In this document: positions 16,333-24,916 of the stretch, one piece after another
Layout of the letters: every line of letters starts with the position of its first letter
How positions within the stretch are numbered: position 1 is the first letter of the stretch
DNA from: JASHVB01 sp035486135
Lineage (GTDB): Bacteria > Pseudomonadota > Alphaproteobacteria > Acetobacterales > Acetobacteraceae
DNA length: 64,000 nucleotides
Assembly: GCA_035486135.1 (NCBI GenBank)
Contig: DATHNI010000015.1
Span: 25,775 to 89,774, forward strand
Direction: 5' to 3'
Made by a program: the position numbers and the translations under genes
The notes under the pieces: generated by a model
What the model saw: only the letters and a program-made list of their open reading frames with translations
Database searches by the model: none
Told to the model about the DNA's origin: nothing

Positions 16333-18066
16333 TCAGCGCCAGAGATTCGTTCGGGCGAGATCGACCAGTTCGTCACCCCGCCCGCTCATCACGGCCTTCA
16401 CCATGTAAAGCGAAAAGCCCTTGGCCATCTCCGCGGTGACCGCAGGCGGCATGGCGAGTTCCGACCGGTTCACCACGGCGTCCACCAGCACCGGCCCGTC
16501 ATGCGCAAGCGCATCGGCGATGCCGCCTGCAACCTCCGCCGGATCCTCCAACCTGATCCCGCGCACACCGACCGCTTCCGCCATCGCCGCGAAGTTCGGG
16601 TTCTGCAGCTCCGTGCCGGTGGCGAGGAAGCCGGTCGATTTTTGCTCGAGTTCGATGAAGCCGAGGGCACCGTTGTTGAAGACGACAATCTTCGCCGGCA
16701 GATGCAGTTGCACAAGGCTGAGGAAATCGCCCATCAGCATGGCAAAGCCGCCGTCACCGGATAGCGAAATGACTTGCCGGCCGGGGAATGCCGCCTGTGC
16801 GCCGATCGCCTGCGCCATCGCATTGGCCATCGAGCCATGCCAGAACGACCCAAGCAGCCGCCGCTTGCCGTTCATCGCCAGGTAGCGGGCGGCCCATACC
16901 GTGGGCAGACCAACGTCACAGGTGAAGACCGCGTCGTCCGACGCATGGTCGCTGATGGCCTTGGCGACCTGCTGCGGATGGATCGGCCGCCTGCCGGGCT
17001 TGCCGACAGCCAACTCATCAAGCGCCCTGCGTGTCTTGCGATAATGGTCCGTCGCTTGCTCCAGGAACGAGCTGTTGCGATTTTGCTCCAGCATCGGCAA
17101 CAGGGCATCGAGCGTCGGGCCGATGTCACCGACGATGCCGAGGTCAACCGGCGCGCGGCGCCCGATGTTTTCCGGCCTGATATCGACCTGCGCAATGCGC
17201 GCCGAACCCTGCGGATAGAACTGCCGGTAGGGGAAGTCCGTTCCCAGCATCAGCAGCACATCGCAATCGAGCATGGCGTAATAGCCCGACGAGAATCCGA
17301 TCAGCCCCGTCATGCCGACGTCATAAGGGTTCTCCCACTCGACATGCTCCTTGCCGCGCAGCGAATGCACCATCGGAGCCTGCAATCGCTGGCCGAGTGC
17401 GAGCAATTGATCGTGGGCGCCCTGACATCCCGAACCACACAGCACAGTCACGCGGCGCTTGCCGTTCAGGAGTGCCGCCAGCTTGTCGAGATCCGCCCGC
17501 GCAGGTGTCACGATCGCGCGGCGCGGCAGCAGGCCATCCACCTTCGGTTCCGGCGCTGACAACGCAGGCTGCAAGGCCACGTCGCCGGGTATCACCACAA
17601 CCGACACACCGCGCTTGCCCACCGCCTCGCGGATTGCCACCTCCAGCGTGCGGGGCATCTGATTGGCACTCGACACCAGTTCGCAGTAGTGGCTGCACTC
17701 CTTGAATAACGTCTGTGGGTGGGTTTCCTGGAAATAGCCCGCGCCGATTTCCGCCGACGGTATCTGGGCCGCGATCCCAAGCACGGGCACCTGTGAGCGA
17801 TGGCAGTCGAACAGGCCGTTGATGAGATGCAGGTTGCCGGGTCCGCAGCTTCCGGCGCACACCGCCAGCTCTCCGGTCAGGTGCGCTTCGGCCCCTGCCG
17901 CGAAGGCGCCAGCTTCTTCATTCCGTACATGGACCCATTCGATCTTGCCCTGGCGCCGCAGCGAGTCGGTCAACCCGTTCAGGCTGTCGCCGACGACACC
18001 ATAGATACGCTTCACCCCTGACGCGGCGAGTGTCGCTGCGAACTGGTCGGCAACCGTTGTCACCAT
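16333..18066 (-). CDS. poxB: Pyruvate:quinone oxidoreductase (thiamine diphosphate- and FAD-dependent pyruvate oxidase)
   Basis: A 577-residue ThDP enzyme that decarboxylates pyruvate to acetate and CO2 and reduces ubiquinone. The N-terminal Pyr domain has the catalytic glutamate in VRNEEAGAFAAGA. The middle domain binds FAD. The ThDP-binding motif runs from GDGGFAM (about residue 434) to the paired asparagines in VVFNNGALGF. The last 23 residues (MVKAVMSGRGDELVDLARTN and following) match the amphipathic helix through which E. coli PoxB binds the membrane. That distinguishes it from acetolactate synthase. AAGGAG lies seven bases before the ATG. First gene of a poxB-cydA-cydB unit, which makes electron flow from pyruvate to quinone to oxygen the obvious role. 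Confidence 0.95.
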   Translation of the reverse strand: MVTTVADQFAATLAASGVKRIYGVVGDSLNGLTDSLRRQGKIEWVHVRNEEAGAFAAGAEAHLTGELAVCAGSCGPGNLHLINGLFDCHRSQVPVLGIAAQIPSAEIGAGYFQETHPQTLFKECSHYCELVSSANQMPRTLEVAIREAVGKRGVSVVVIPGDVALQPALSAPEPKVDGLLPRRAIVTPARADLDKLAALLNGKRRVTVLCGSGCQGAHDQLLALGQRLQAPMVHSLRGKEHVEWENPYDVGMTGLIGFSSGYYAMLDCDVLLMLGTDFPYRQFYPQGSARIAQVDIRPENIGRRAPVDLGIVGDIGPTLDALLPMLEQNRNSSFLEQATDHYRKTRRALDELAVGKPGRRPIHPQQVAKAISDHASDDAVFTCDVGLPTVWAARYLAMNGKRRLLGSFWHGSMANAMAQAIGAQAAFPGRQVISLSGDGGFAMLMGDFLSLVQLHLPAKIVVFNNGALGFIELEQKSTGFLATGTELQNPNFAAMAEAVGVRGIRLEDPAEVAGGIADALAHDGPVLVDAVVNRSELAMPPAVTAEMAKGFSLYMVKAVMSGRGDELVDLARTNLWR

Positions 18067-18452
18067 TGTCGCGCTCCTTCAATCGGTTCTTGCAGGGCGA
18101 TCACCTGGCAGGTTCATCTTCGAAGCGGGCAACATAATTCAACGCATGGTAGTTCGGAACTTGCCGAACTCGCCGATCGCGGCACCGGACGGCAATCTTC
18201 GATCGGAAGACCTCTACCGGGCCGGACGTCGATTGGCACGGATCTGGCTGCTCTGCTTGACTCCACACCGTGCCGTTATCGGCGGCGAGTATTTAACAGC
18301 GCCCAACGCCTGGACAGTCAATCCGCGTAAGTCGCGGTTAAACAATCCGTCAGGTGCCGAGGATGGCTTTGCCTAAAAAACCCCACCCCGATCGCTGCCC
18401 ATGAGACGTGGGCGGCGACCGCGACCACGGGCTGCGGCGATCGTCCTTGCCG
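18067..18452. other. Upstream region of poxB-cydAB
   Basis: Expected to hold the operon promoter. I found no convincing FNR/Anr-type palindrome. A short plus-strand open frame (18146-18376) has no ribosome-binding site or recognisable product. Confidence 0.4.
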
Positions 18453-19979
18453 CTATTGCGGCGCCTGGTCCCTGAGCGATGCTTGTGCGCCCACGTGGGA
18501 CAGAACGAGTTCCAGCGCAGCCTTCACCCGTTCGATGACGCCGGCCCAATCGCCGCGGCTGGTCTGGCGGAATTGCAGCATGCTGGGATACCACGGCGTG
18601 TCATCTCGGTTCAGGAACCAGCGCCAGCAGGAATCGAACCGGTTCAACATCCAGACCGGCTTGTCCAGGGCACCCGCCAGATGCGCCACCGCGGTATCGA
18701 CCGCGATCACCAGATCGAGCCCGGCGATCAGCGCCGCCGTATCGCTCCAGTCCTGCAGCCGCCCGGACACATCATGCAGCACCGCGCTCGGCGGCAGCGT
18801 CTGCATCTGCGCCGCCGGCGGCCCAAGCTGCAGCGACACGAAGCTGCATCCCGGCACCGACAGCAGCGGCACCATGTCGCCAAGCCGCATCGAGCGGCGC
18901 TTGTCGATCGCCACCGCGTGCGGTTGCGCGGTGCGCGATTTGCCGGCCCACACCAGCCCGACCTTCAGCCCCGGAAGGCCGGCGAGGAAATCCGCCCAGG
19001 CCGATTGCTCTGCGCGCAGGTACGGGGTCTGCGCCGGGATCGTCGCCATGGTCGTGCCGAAGGCGAACGGCAGGCTCAGCAACGGGCAGTAATAGTCGAA
19101 CGAGGGCAGCGGATCGTCTTCCTCGGACAGCAACGTGGCCACGCCGTCCAGCGTCGTCAGCAGGCGGCGCAGCGCTCTCGGCACCACCAGCACGATGCGG
19201 CCGCCGGCCGCCGCAACCATCGGCACATAGCGGCAGAACTGCAGCGTGTCCCCGAACCCCTGCTCTGCGTACAATAGTATGGTGCGGCCCTGCAGGTCCT
19301 GGCCGGTCCAGCGAGGCTCCGGCAGCACCGAGGCGGGCGCGGCCATGCCCTCGACCGCCCAGCGGGATTCGTATTCCTGCCAGCCTTCCTCCAGGCGGCC
19401 CGTTGTCAACAAGGCCAGGGCCAGGTTGGCACGCGCCTCCTTACAGTCGGGCTGGATAGCCAGGACCTCCCGGCAGCAGTGTTCCGCATCTTCCGGCCGC
19501 ACTTGCTCCAGCAGCGTCAGCGCCAGGTTGCTTTTGACCCGGGCCTCGTCGGCACCCAGGGCCAGGGCGCGGCGGAACAGGCCCTCGGCTTCGTCAACGT
19601 GGTTTAGCACCTGACGCGTGGCGCCGAGGTTCAGCGTGGCACAGGGATGTGCGGATGATAGCCGCAGCGCGGCCCGGAAGCTGTTTTCCGCCTCGGCGAT
19701 GTGGCCCTGGGCGTAGTGGGCCATGCCCAGGTTGTTGTGGGCGTCGACGTTCTCGGGATCGAGGCGGAGCGCCTCGCGATGGCTGGCGATGGCCTCGTCC
19801 AGTCGGCCTTGACGGACGAGCACGAGGCCAAGGTTGATCCGGGCCTCGATGAACTCCGGATCGAGCGCGATGGCTCGGCGGTAGTGGGGCTCTGCCTCCG
19901 CCATCCGGCTTTCGCGATGGAGCAGGAGACCGTGGTTGTGTGCGAGTTGTGCTGCGAGAGTTGCCATGGGGTCGGACAT
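18453..19979 (-). CDS. TPR protein with glycosyltransferase-9-like C-terminal domain
   Basis: A 508-residue protein. Residues about 1-220 are at least five tetratricopeptide repeats (for example INLGLVLVRQGRLDEAIASH and NNLGMAHYAQGHIAEAENSF). Residues about 240-490 resemble the heptosyltransferase (GT9) fold: LYAEQGFGDTLQFCRY early, and DLVIAVDTAVAHLAGALDKPVW in the nucleotide-sugar-binding region. This architecture is common in alphaproteobacteria and is presumed to glycosylate proteins or glycans, but activity is unproven. Alternative in-frame starts lie at 20028 and further upstream; 19979 is chosen as the start of the repeat region with acceptable composition. Monocistronic. Confidence 0.85.
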   Translation of the reverse strand: MSDPMATLAAQLAHNHGLLLHRESRMAEAEPHYRRAIALDPEFIEARINLGLVLVRQGRLDEAIASHREALRLDPENVDAHNNLGMAHYAQGHIAEAENSFRAALRLSSAHPCATLNLGATRQVLNHVDEAEGLFRRALALGADEARVKSNLALTLLEQVRPEDAEHCCREVLAIQPDCKEARANLALALLTTGRLEEGWQEYESRWAVEGMAAPASVLPEPRWTGQDLQGRTILLYAEQGFGDTLQFCRYVPMVAAAGGRIVLVVPRALRRLLTTLDGVATLLSEEDDPLPSFDYYCPLLSLPFAFGTTMATIPAQTPYLRAEQSAWADFLAGLPGLKVGLVWAGKSRTAQPHAVAIDKRRSMRLGDMVPLLSVPGCSFVSLQLGPPAAQMQTLPPSAVLHDVSGRLQDWSDTAALIAGLDLVIAVDTAVAHLAGALDKPVWMLNRFDSCWRWFLNRDDTPWYPSMLQFRQTSRGDWAGVIERVKAALELVLSHVGAQASLRDQAPQ

Positions 19980-20526
19980 GGCGGGGATAATAGTCCTACA
20001 CAAGTCCCAGAAGCGGAAATTTTCCATGTCCAGAGCATTTTCTCGCCCCGCCTGGCCGTCGCGGCCTGCCCGGCGGGAACAACGACGTCCGCTCCCCCCA
20101 ACACAAGCCGTGCCCGCGTCACGCCACGATCCAGATGCGATTGCCCCGGAGTCGGGTGCGGCACCAGGGCAAGCGCATTTGACGGGGAAGAAGTCGCACG
20201 TTTTGGCGGCAGCTTGTCTGGCTGGACAGGTACCGCCGCAAGGCAGGAAATGTCTCACAAAGTTCAGCGAAGATCAGGAAGGATTCACAAAGAGGAATTT
20301 CTGTTGACGCCGCGCATGGCAGGAACCGGGGAACGCACGAAAGATTTGTGACGCTTGACTGTCCTTCCTTCGGCTTTGTGAGACAGGTCCTTTCCTTGCC
20401 TTCGGCCCCGCCGGCGTTGCGCAGCTTGCTGGCCAGATGCGATTGCCCTGAACTCCCGTGCAGCACGCGTCGGGCTATGACAAAGCCACGGACCGTGATG
20501 CAGTGCCATCAACCCCAGGAGGTACC
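19980..20526. other. Divergent gap between TPR protein and SDR
   Basis: Contains the motif AGAGCATTTTC at 20032-20042, also seen beside family B repeats at 57262 and 63672. Otherwise no gene or long palindrome. The start codon of the SDR is preceded by AGGAGG at 20517-20522. Confidence 0.4.
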
Positions 20527-21276
20527 ATGTCGATTGCAGGCAAGGTCGTACTGATCACCGGCGCGGCGCGCGGGTTGGGCTTCGAATACGCCCGGGCATT
20601 CGGCACCGCCGGCGCGTTCGTCGTGGCCGGCGACGTGGCCGACTGCGGCGGGGCCGCGGCGGCCGCCGGCAATGGTGCCATCGGGGTCAGGCTGGACGTC
20701 ACCGACCCAGCGTCGGTCGAGGCGATGTCCGCCGCCGCGGTCAAGGCGTTCGGCCGGATCGATGCGTTGATCAACAACGCCGCGTTGTACGGCTCGCTGC
20801 GCGGGGGCCGCTTCAACGCCATTCCGGAAGCCGATTGGGACGCCGCGATGGCGGTGAACGTCAAGGGCATCTGGAACTGCTGCAAGGCGGTGGTGGCGCC
20901 GATGCGCGCCGCCGGCGGCGGGTCCATCGTCAATGTCGCGTCGCTCGCCGCCACCTACGGCATGCCCTATGCGCTGCACTACACCACCTCGAAGGCCGCG
21001 GTGATCGGGTTGACCCGCGGGCTGGCCCGCGAACTGGGCCGCGACAACATAAGGGTGAATGCGCTCGCGCCGAGCGCGGTGATGACCGAGGGCACCCAGG
21101 AGTTCTTCGCCGACAAGCTCGACCGCGCGCTGGAGACGATCCGCGCGGGGCAGGCGCTGCAACGCACGCTGATGCCGGCGGATCTGACCGGCACGGTGGC
21201 TTGGCTGATCTCCGATGAGTCGCGGTTCGTCACCGGGCAGACGATCGCGGTGGACGGAGGCACGGTGATGCTGTGA
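20527..21276 (+). CDS. Short-chain dehydrogenase/reductase (FabG-like)
   Basis: A 249-residue classical SDR. The cofactor motif ITGAARGLG is at residues 10-18, the NNAA segment near residue 83, and the catalytic YTTSK around residue 150. The C-terminal FVTGQTIAVDGGTVML is typical of NAD(P)-dependent oxidoreductases of the FabG/BDH group. The aspartate in VVAGDVAD after the second strand hints at NAD preference. AGGAGG lies four bases before the ATG. Substrate unknown; no operon partner. Confidence 0.9.
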   Translation: MSIAGKVVLITGAARGLGFEYARAFGTAGAFVVAGDVADCGGAAAAAGNGAIGVRLDVTDPASVEAMSAAAVKAFGRIDALINNAALYGSLRGGRFNAIPEADWDAAMAVNVKGIWNCCKAVVAPMRAAGGGSIVNVASLAATYGMPYALHYTTSKAAVIGLTRGLARELGRDNIRVNALAPSAVMTEGTQEFFADKLDRALETIRAGQALQRTLMPADLTGTVAWLISDESRFVTGQTIAVDGGTVML

Positions 21277-21386
21277 GCCTGGGGGCGATCCGCCCGTCAT
21301 GGCTGGTCGTGTGCACGCGCAATTTGTGAAATGCGAGTCACGCCGGCCCCCACCTCGCAAGAGACAACCGGTGGTGCTCGCCCCTC

Positions 21387-21473
21387 GCGTCATGGCGGGC
21401 GAAGGCCCGCCATCCACGACCTGCCTCGCCACACGCAGCACGGTCGTGGGTGGCGGCCTTCGCCCGCCATGAC
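21387..21473. repeat. Palindromic intergenic repeat, family A (copy 3)
   Basis: Ends CGTCATGGCGGGC and GCCCGCCATGACG, with the ATCCACGAC core; loop region diverged. Confidence 0.85.
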
Positions 21474-21958
21474 GTGGGAGGCGGGGTCGCTGCGCCAGTT
21501 TCATTCAGGGCGGGTCGACCCGCCGGCCGGTGGTCAACTCGCAATGACCACATCGCGGCCGAAACCGCCGTCTCGCGCGCGGATGTTGCCGCGCGGCGGC
21601 GAGCCACTATGATAACGCTGGCGTGAGCAGCATCGCGCGCGGCAAGGGAGACGTCCTATAACTGTCATCGATCCGGCACCGCGACTGATCCGCTCGGTCC
21701 ACATCCGCGCGGCTTGGGCTGGGTCGGCTTGATGAACCTTCGCCCTGTGGCCCTGCTCGCTCCTGCCCGGACGATCGCGATCCTTCCCGTGCGGCCGCAT
21801 CCCTGCCATGCTCCGATCAGCCTGGGCCGCACCCGCGCGATTGCCTGGCGGCCGGATTCTCCCCCCCAGGAATCCCGGTTGTGACCCCGCTTGGTCATTC
21901 TGCTATGCTAACGCCGAGGCCGGGTTGCCCGCGCACTGCTTGAGGGAGATAGGAAACG

Positions 21959-21997
21959 GTGAGCATCGAACGTCCAACGTCCGGCACGGCGGCATAG
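21959..21997 (+). other. Twelve-codon upstream ORF in frame with vgrG, ending in TAG
   Basis: GTG at 21959 follows a good ribosome-binding site (GAGGGAGATAGGAAAC). It is in the same frame as vgrG, reads MSIERPTSGTAA, and ends at TAG (21995-21997). One proline codon separates the stop from the vgrG ATG at 22001, which has no good ribosome-binding site of its own. Either this is a leader peptide with reinitiation at vgrG, or the original vgrG start has been cut off by a nonsense mutation. Confidence 0.5.
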
Positions 21998-22000
21998 CCC

Positions 22001-24091
22001 ATGCCCGCATGGACCCGCGCCAATGCCTCGATGGCCATGACGTCGCCGCTCGGCACCGACGTCCTGATCCCGATCTCGCTTACCGCGCACGAGGCGATCA
22101 GCCAGCCGTTCCAGTTCGAGGTCGTGGCGATTTGCCAGAACGGAGTGATCGACCCGAACACCTTGCTCAACAACCCGGCCTGCGTGATCCTGCAGGACGC
22201 TGGCACGCCGGTGCGCTATTTCCACGGCATCGTCCGCACCGTGACCGACGAGGGTCCGGTGCGCACCGACAGCACGGCGGACACGTTCGAGTCATACCGC
22301 CTGACCCTGGTCCCGAGGCTGTGGTTCCTCTCCCAGACCACCGATTGCCGGGTCTATGAGCTGAAGTCGGCCGGCGACATCCTGTCATCGATGTTCACCG
22401 ACGCGGGGCTGACCGACCTTTCCGGTCCGCCGGCAAGCGTCACGCGCCAGTACACCATCCAGTTCAACGAAACCGACCTGCACTTCGCCACGCGGCTGAT
22501 GGAGGAAGAAGGCTGGTTCTACTTCTTCCAGCACACCGCAAGTGCCCACACACTGGTCATCGCCAACCAGAACACGGCGTTCACCGCCATCCCCAACGCC
22601 ACGTTGTACCTCCGCGGCGGCGGCGACACGGCATTCCAGTTGATGAATTTCGATCTGACCGCCACCACCGTGCGCGGCCAGATGACACTGCAGGACTACG
22701 AGCCGGTCAGCCCCGACGCCCTGCTCCAGAGCGTGCAGAAAACCGTGCTGGCGACCGGCGGCGCGGCGGCGCGCGACGATTTCCGCTGGCCCGCCGCGGT
22801 AGACTACACCAACGAGAGCGCCACCGACCCCTCGGCCAACGCCAGCGACAACATCCAGCAGGATGGCACCGTCGTCGCCAACCGCGCGAAATGGGAAATG
22901 GAAGCGGCCGAGGCCGTGGCAACGCTGTTCAACGGCGCATGCTACTTCGGCGGTTTGGTGCCGGGCGGGACGTTCACCATCGCCAGCCAGATCGCAAGCG
23001 CGCTCGACAATACCTACGCGGTGCGCAGCGTGACGCACCAGGCGTCGGACGACACGTGGTTGAACCAGCACGGCAACGCGTCCTACTCGAACCAGTTCAC
23101 CGCGTTCCTCTCGACGACCACCTGGCGCCAGCCGATCACCACGCTGCGCCCGCGCATGAACGGCATCTATACCGCCCTGGTCATGGGTCCGCAGAGTTCA
23201 GCGCAGTCCACGATCAGCGTCCAGAGCGGCGAGGAGATCTATACCGACGACATGGCGCGGGTGAAGGTGCGGTTTTACTGGGACTGGCGCCAGGACTCCA
23301 CCGGCAGCGACGCGGTCTGGGCCCGCGTCATCCAGCCCTGGGCCGGCAAGGGCTGGGGCGTGCAGTTCACCCCTCGTGTCGGCACCGAAGTGGCGGTGGC
23401 CTTCGTCGACGGCGACCCGGACCGGCCGATCGTCATCGGCGGCCTGTACAACGGTGCGCAGGCGCCGATCTATCTGACCACCGACAAGACCAAGAGCGGT
23501 ATCCGCACGCGCTCCAGCCTGTCCGGCAGCACATCGCAATTCAACGAGCTCACATTCGACGACAAGGCGAACAGCGAGCTGATCTTCATGCATGCCGAAA
23601 AGGACATGTTCACGGAGATCGAGAACAACCAGACGCTGACCGTCGATAATTGCCGCATCGTGACGGTGAAGCAGAACGAGACGGTGTCCATCCAGAACAA
23701 CCAGACCATCACGGTGACGCAGGACCGGTCGCTGACCGTCAGCAACGGCAACAGCACGTTCGACGTCGGCACCGGCAACCACACCGTCACGATCGACAAG
23801 GGCAACCAAAGCGTCACGATCAGCAAGGGCAACAGCACGTTCGAGGTCAGCGCCGGCGACCACACGGAAACGATCGACAAAGGCAACTACACGATCAATA
23901 TCAACACAGGGCAGCTCAGCATCACCGCCAAGCAAGGCATTTCGCTGACCGTCGGCCAGAGTTCGGTGTCGCTTTCTCCATCGGGCATTACCCTCAACGC
24001 GCCGCAGATCAGCTACAAAGCGTCAGGGACCGGCTCGTTCGACGGTGGCGGGATGCTCACGCTGAAGGGTGGCATGGTGAAGATCAACTGA
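22001..24091 (+). CDS. vgrG: T6SS spike protein VgrG (TssI)
   Basis: A 696-residue spike that trimerises at the tip of the Hcp tube. Residues about 1-380 are the gp27/gp44-like phage-base region (for example QYTIQFNETDLHFATRLMEEE). Residues about 400-490 contain the gp5 OB-fold (RVKVRFYWDW, FTPRVGTEVAVAFVDGDPDRP, IVIGGLYNG). Residues about 540-650 are ten-residue repeats rich in NQT, NGNST and DKGN that form the needle beta-helix. There is no C-terminal effector extension. A later ATG at 22031 could also start the protein. The next gene begins one base after the stop. No PAAR tip gene was seen nearby. Confidence 0.95.
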   Translation: MPAWTRANASMAMTSPLGTDVLIPISLTAHEAISQPFQFEVVAICQNGVIDPNTLLNNPACVILQDAGTPVRYFHGIVRTVTDEGPVRTDSTADTFESYRLTLVPRLWFLSQTTDCRVYELKSAGDILSSMFTDAGLTDLSGPPASVTRQYTIQFNETDLHFATRLMEEEGWFYFFQHTASAHTLVIANQNTAFTAIPNATLYLRGGGDTAFQLMNFDLTATTVRGQMTLQDYEPVSPDALLQSVQKTVLATGGAAARDDFRWPAAVDYTNESATDPSANASDNIQQDGTVVANRAKWEMEAAEAVATLFNGACYFGGLVPGGTFTIASQIASALDNTYAVRSVTHQASDDTWLNQHGNASYSNQFTAFLSTTTWRQPITTLRPRMNGIYTALVMGPQSSAQSTISVQSGEEIYTDDMARVKVRFYWDWRQDSTGSDAVWARVIQPWAGKGWGVQFTPRVGTEVAVAFVDGDPDRPIVIGGLYNGAQAPIYLTTDKTKSGIRTRSSLSGSTSQFNELTFDDKANSELIFMHAEKDMFTEIENNQTLTVDNCRIVTVKQNETVSIQNNQTITVTQDRSLTVSNGNSTFDVGTGNHTVTIDKGNQSVTISKGNSTFEVSAGDHTETIDKGNYTININTGQLSITAKQGISLTVGQSSVSLSPSGITLNAPQISYKASGTGSFDGGGMLTLKGGMVKIN

Positions 24092-24092
24092 C

Positions 24093-24683
24093 ATGTCGCA
24101 GACAATGACCAAGCTCGCCGGCAGGGACCTTGCCGGATTGCGCGCGGTCGTGGCGCTGCCCGCCGCCGCCGCCGCCGAGGTGAAGGACTGCCGGCTGGCA
24201 ACCGACGCGCTCGCGTTGCTCGAGGCCAAGGGTTTCCTGGTCGAGGCCACGCGCGTGCTTGCCCACGCGCTGCCGAAGCGGGAGGCGGTGTGGTGGGCCT
24301 GCATGTGCGCCGCCCACACCGCGCCTGCCGATCTGCCGGAGCCTGACCGGCTGGCACGCGATGCGGCAGAGCAATGGGTGCGCCAGCCGAACGACAAGAA
24401 CCGCCGCGCCGCCGCGCAGCAGGCGGACGCGACGACGTTCGAGACGCCCGACGCGTTGTGCGCCTATGCGGTCTTCTGGACCGGCGACACCATCGGGCCA
24501 GAGGACCAGCCGCCGGTGCCGCCGACGCCGCACATGACCGGCAGGATGGTCGCCGCCGCGGTCTACCTCGCCGCCGTGCGCCCGGATGTGCAACGCGAGG
24601 TCGCGCGATTGAAGCGTTTCCTCGAAAGCGGGCGTAGTATCGCCGCTGGTGGCTCCGGCCGGCTGCCAGCGGAGGAAGCGTGA
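24093..24683 (+). CDS. Uncharacterised VgrG-adjacent T6SS protein (possible DUF6931-type)
   Basis: A 196-residue cytosolic-looking protein without signal peptide or membrane segment. It is rich in Ala and Trp/Cys clusters (VWWACMCAAHTAP, about residues 67-79; CAYAVFWTGD, about 125-134). From memory it resembles the small T6SS-associated proteins annotated as DUF6931, but I cannot verify this. The position, one base after vgrG, is where VgrG adaptors/chaperones or spike partners are usually found. Length and composition do not fit the known adaptor families DUF1795, DUF2169 or DUF4123 as I know them. A role in loading or folding the spike is inference from position only. Confidence 0.6.
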   Translation: MSQTMTKLAGRDLAGLRAVVALPAAAAAEVKDCRLATDALALLEAKGFLVEATRVLAHALPKREAVWWACMCAAHTAPADLPEPDRLARDAAEQWVRQPNDKNRRAAAQQADATTFETPDALCAYAVFWTGDTIGPEDQPPVPPTPHMTGRMVAAAVYLAAVRPDVQREVARLKRFLESGRSIAAGGSGRLPAEEA

Positions 24684-24699
24684 TGACTCGCATGATAAA

Positions 24700-24800
24700 A
24701 CCTCTCCCGCTGCGCGGGGTCGAGCCGCGAAGCGGATCGACGCGGCGCGCAGCGCCGGGTGAGGGTGCCGCGCACCGCACACTGCGGTGCTTCACCTCGC
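24700..24800. repeat. Palindromic intergenic repeat, family C (copy 1)
   Basis: CCTCTCCCGC...GGGTGAGGGTGCCGC repeat with several inner stems, between the VgrG-adjacent gene and tagH. The same CCTCTCCC and GAGGGTGAGGGTG elements recur at 30368-30550, 45637-45790 and 52735-52797. Confidence 0.7.
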
Positions 24801-24916
24801 ATCGCCCGGCCGCACCCCACCCCCCGCGAACTCCGACAGCAACCCGCCTCTGCATTCATCCCAATCGCGCCTCGAACCTCTCCCGCCGAGGGTGGCAGAG
24901 GTGTTAGGATGCTCCA

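Larger units (their letters stand above)
21277..22000. other. Gap upstream of vgrG
   Basis: Holds a family A repeat (21387-21473). A 12-codon open frame with a strong ribosome-binding site is immediately before vgrG (21959-21997, separate entry). The rest (21474-21950) contains no recognised gene. It should contain the promoter of the first T6SS block, but none was convincing. Confidence 0.45.

Noticed and set aside
23640..23950. Regular repeats resembling a CRISPR array
   Set aside because: They encode the beta-helix repeats of VgrG, are in frame, and are not separated by unique spacers.
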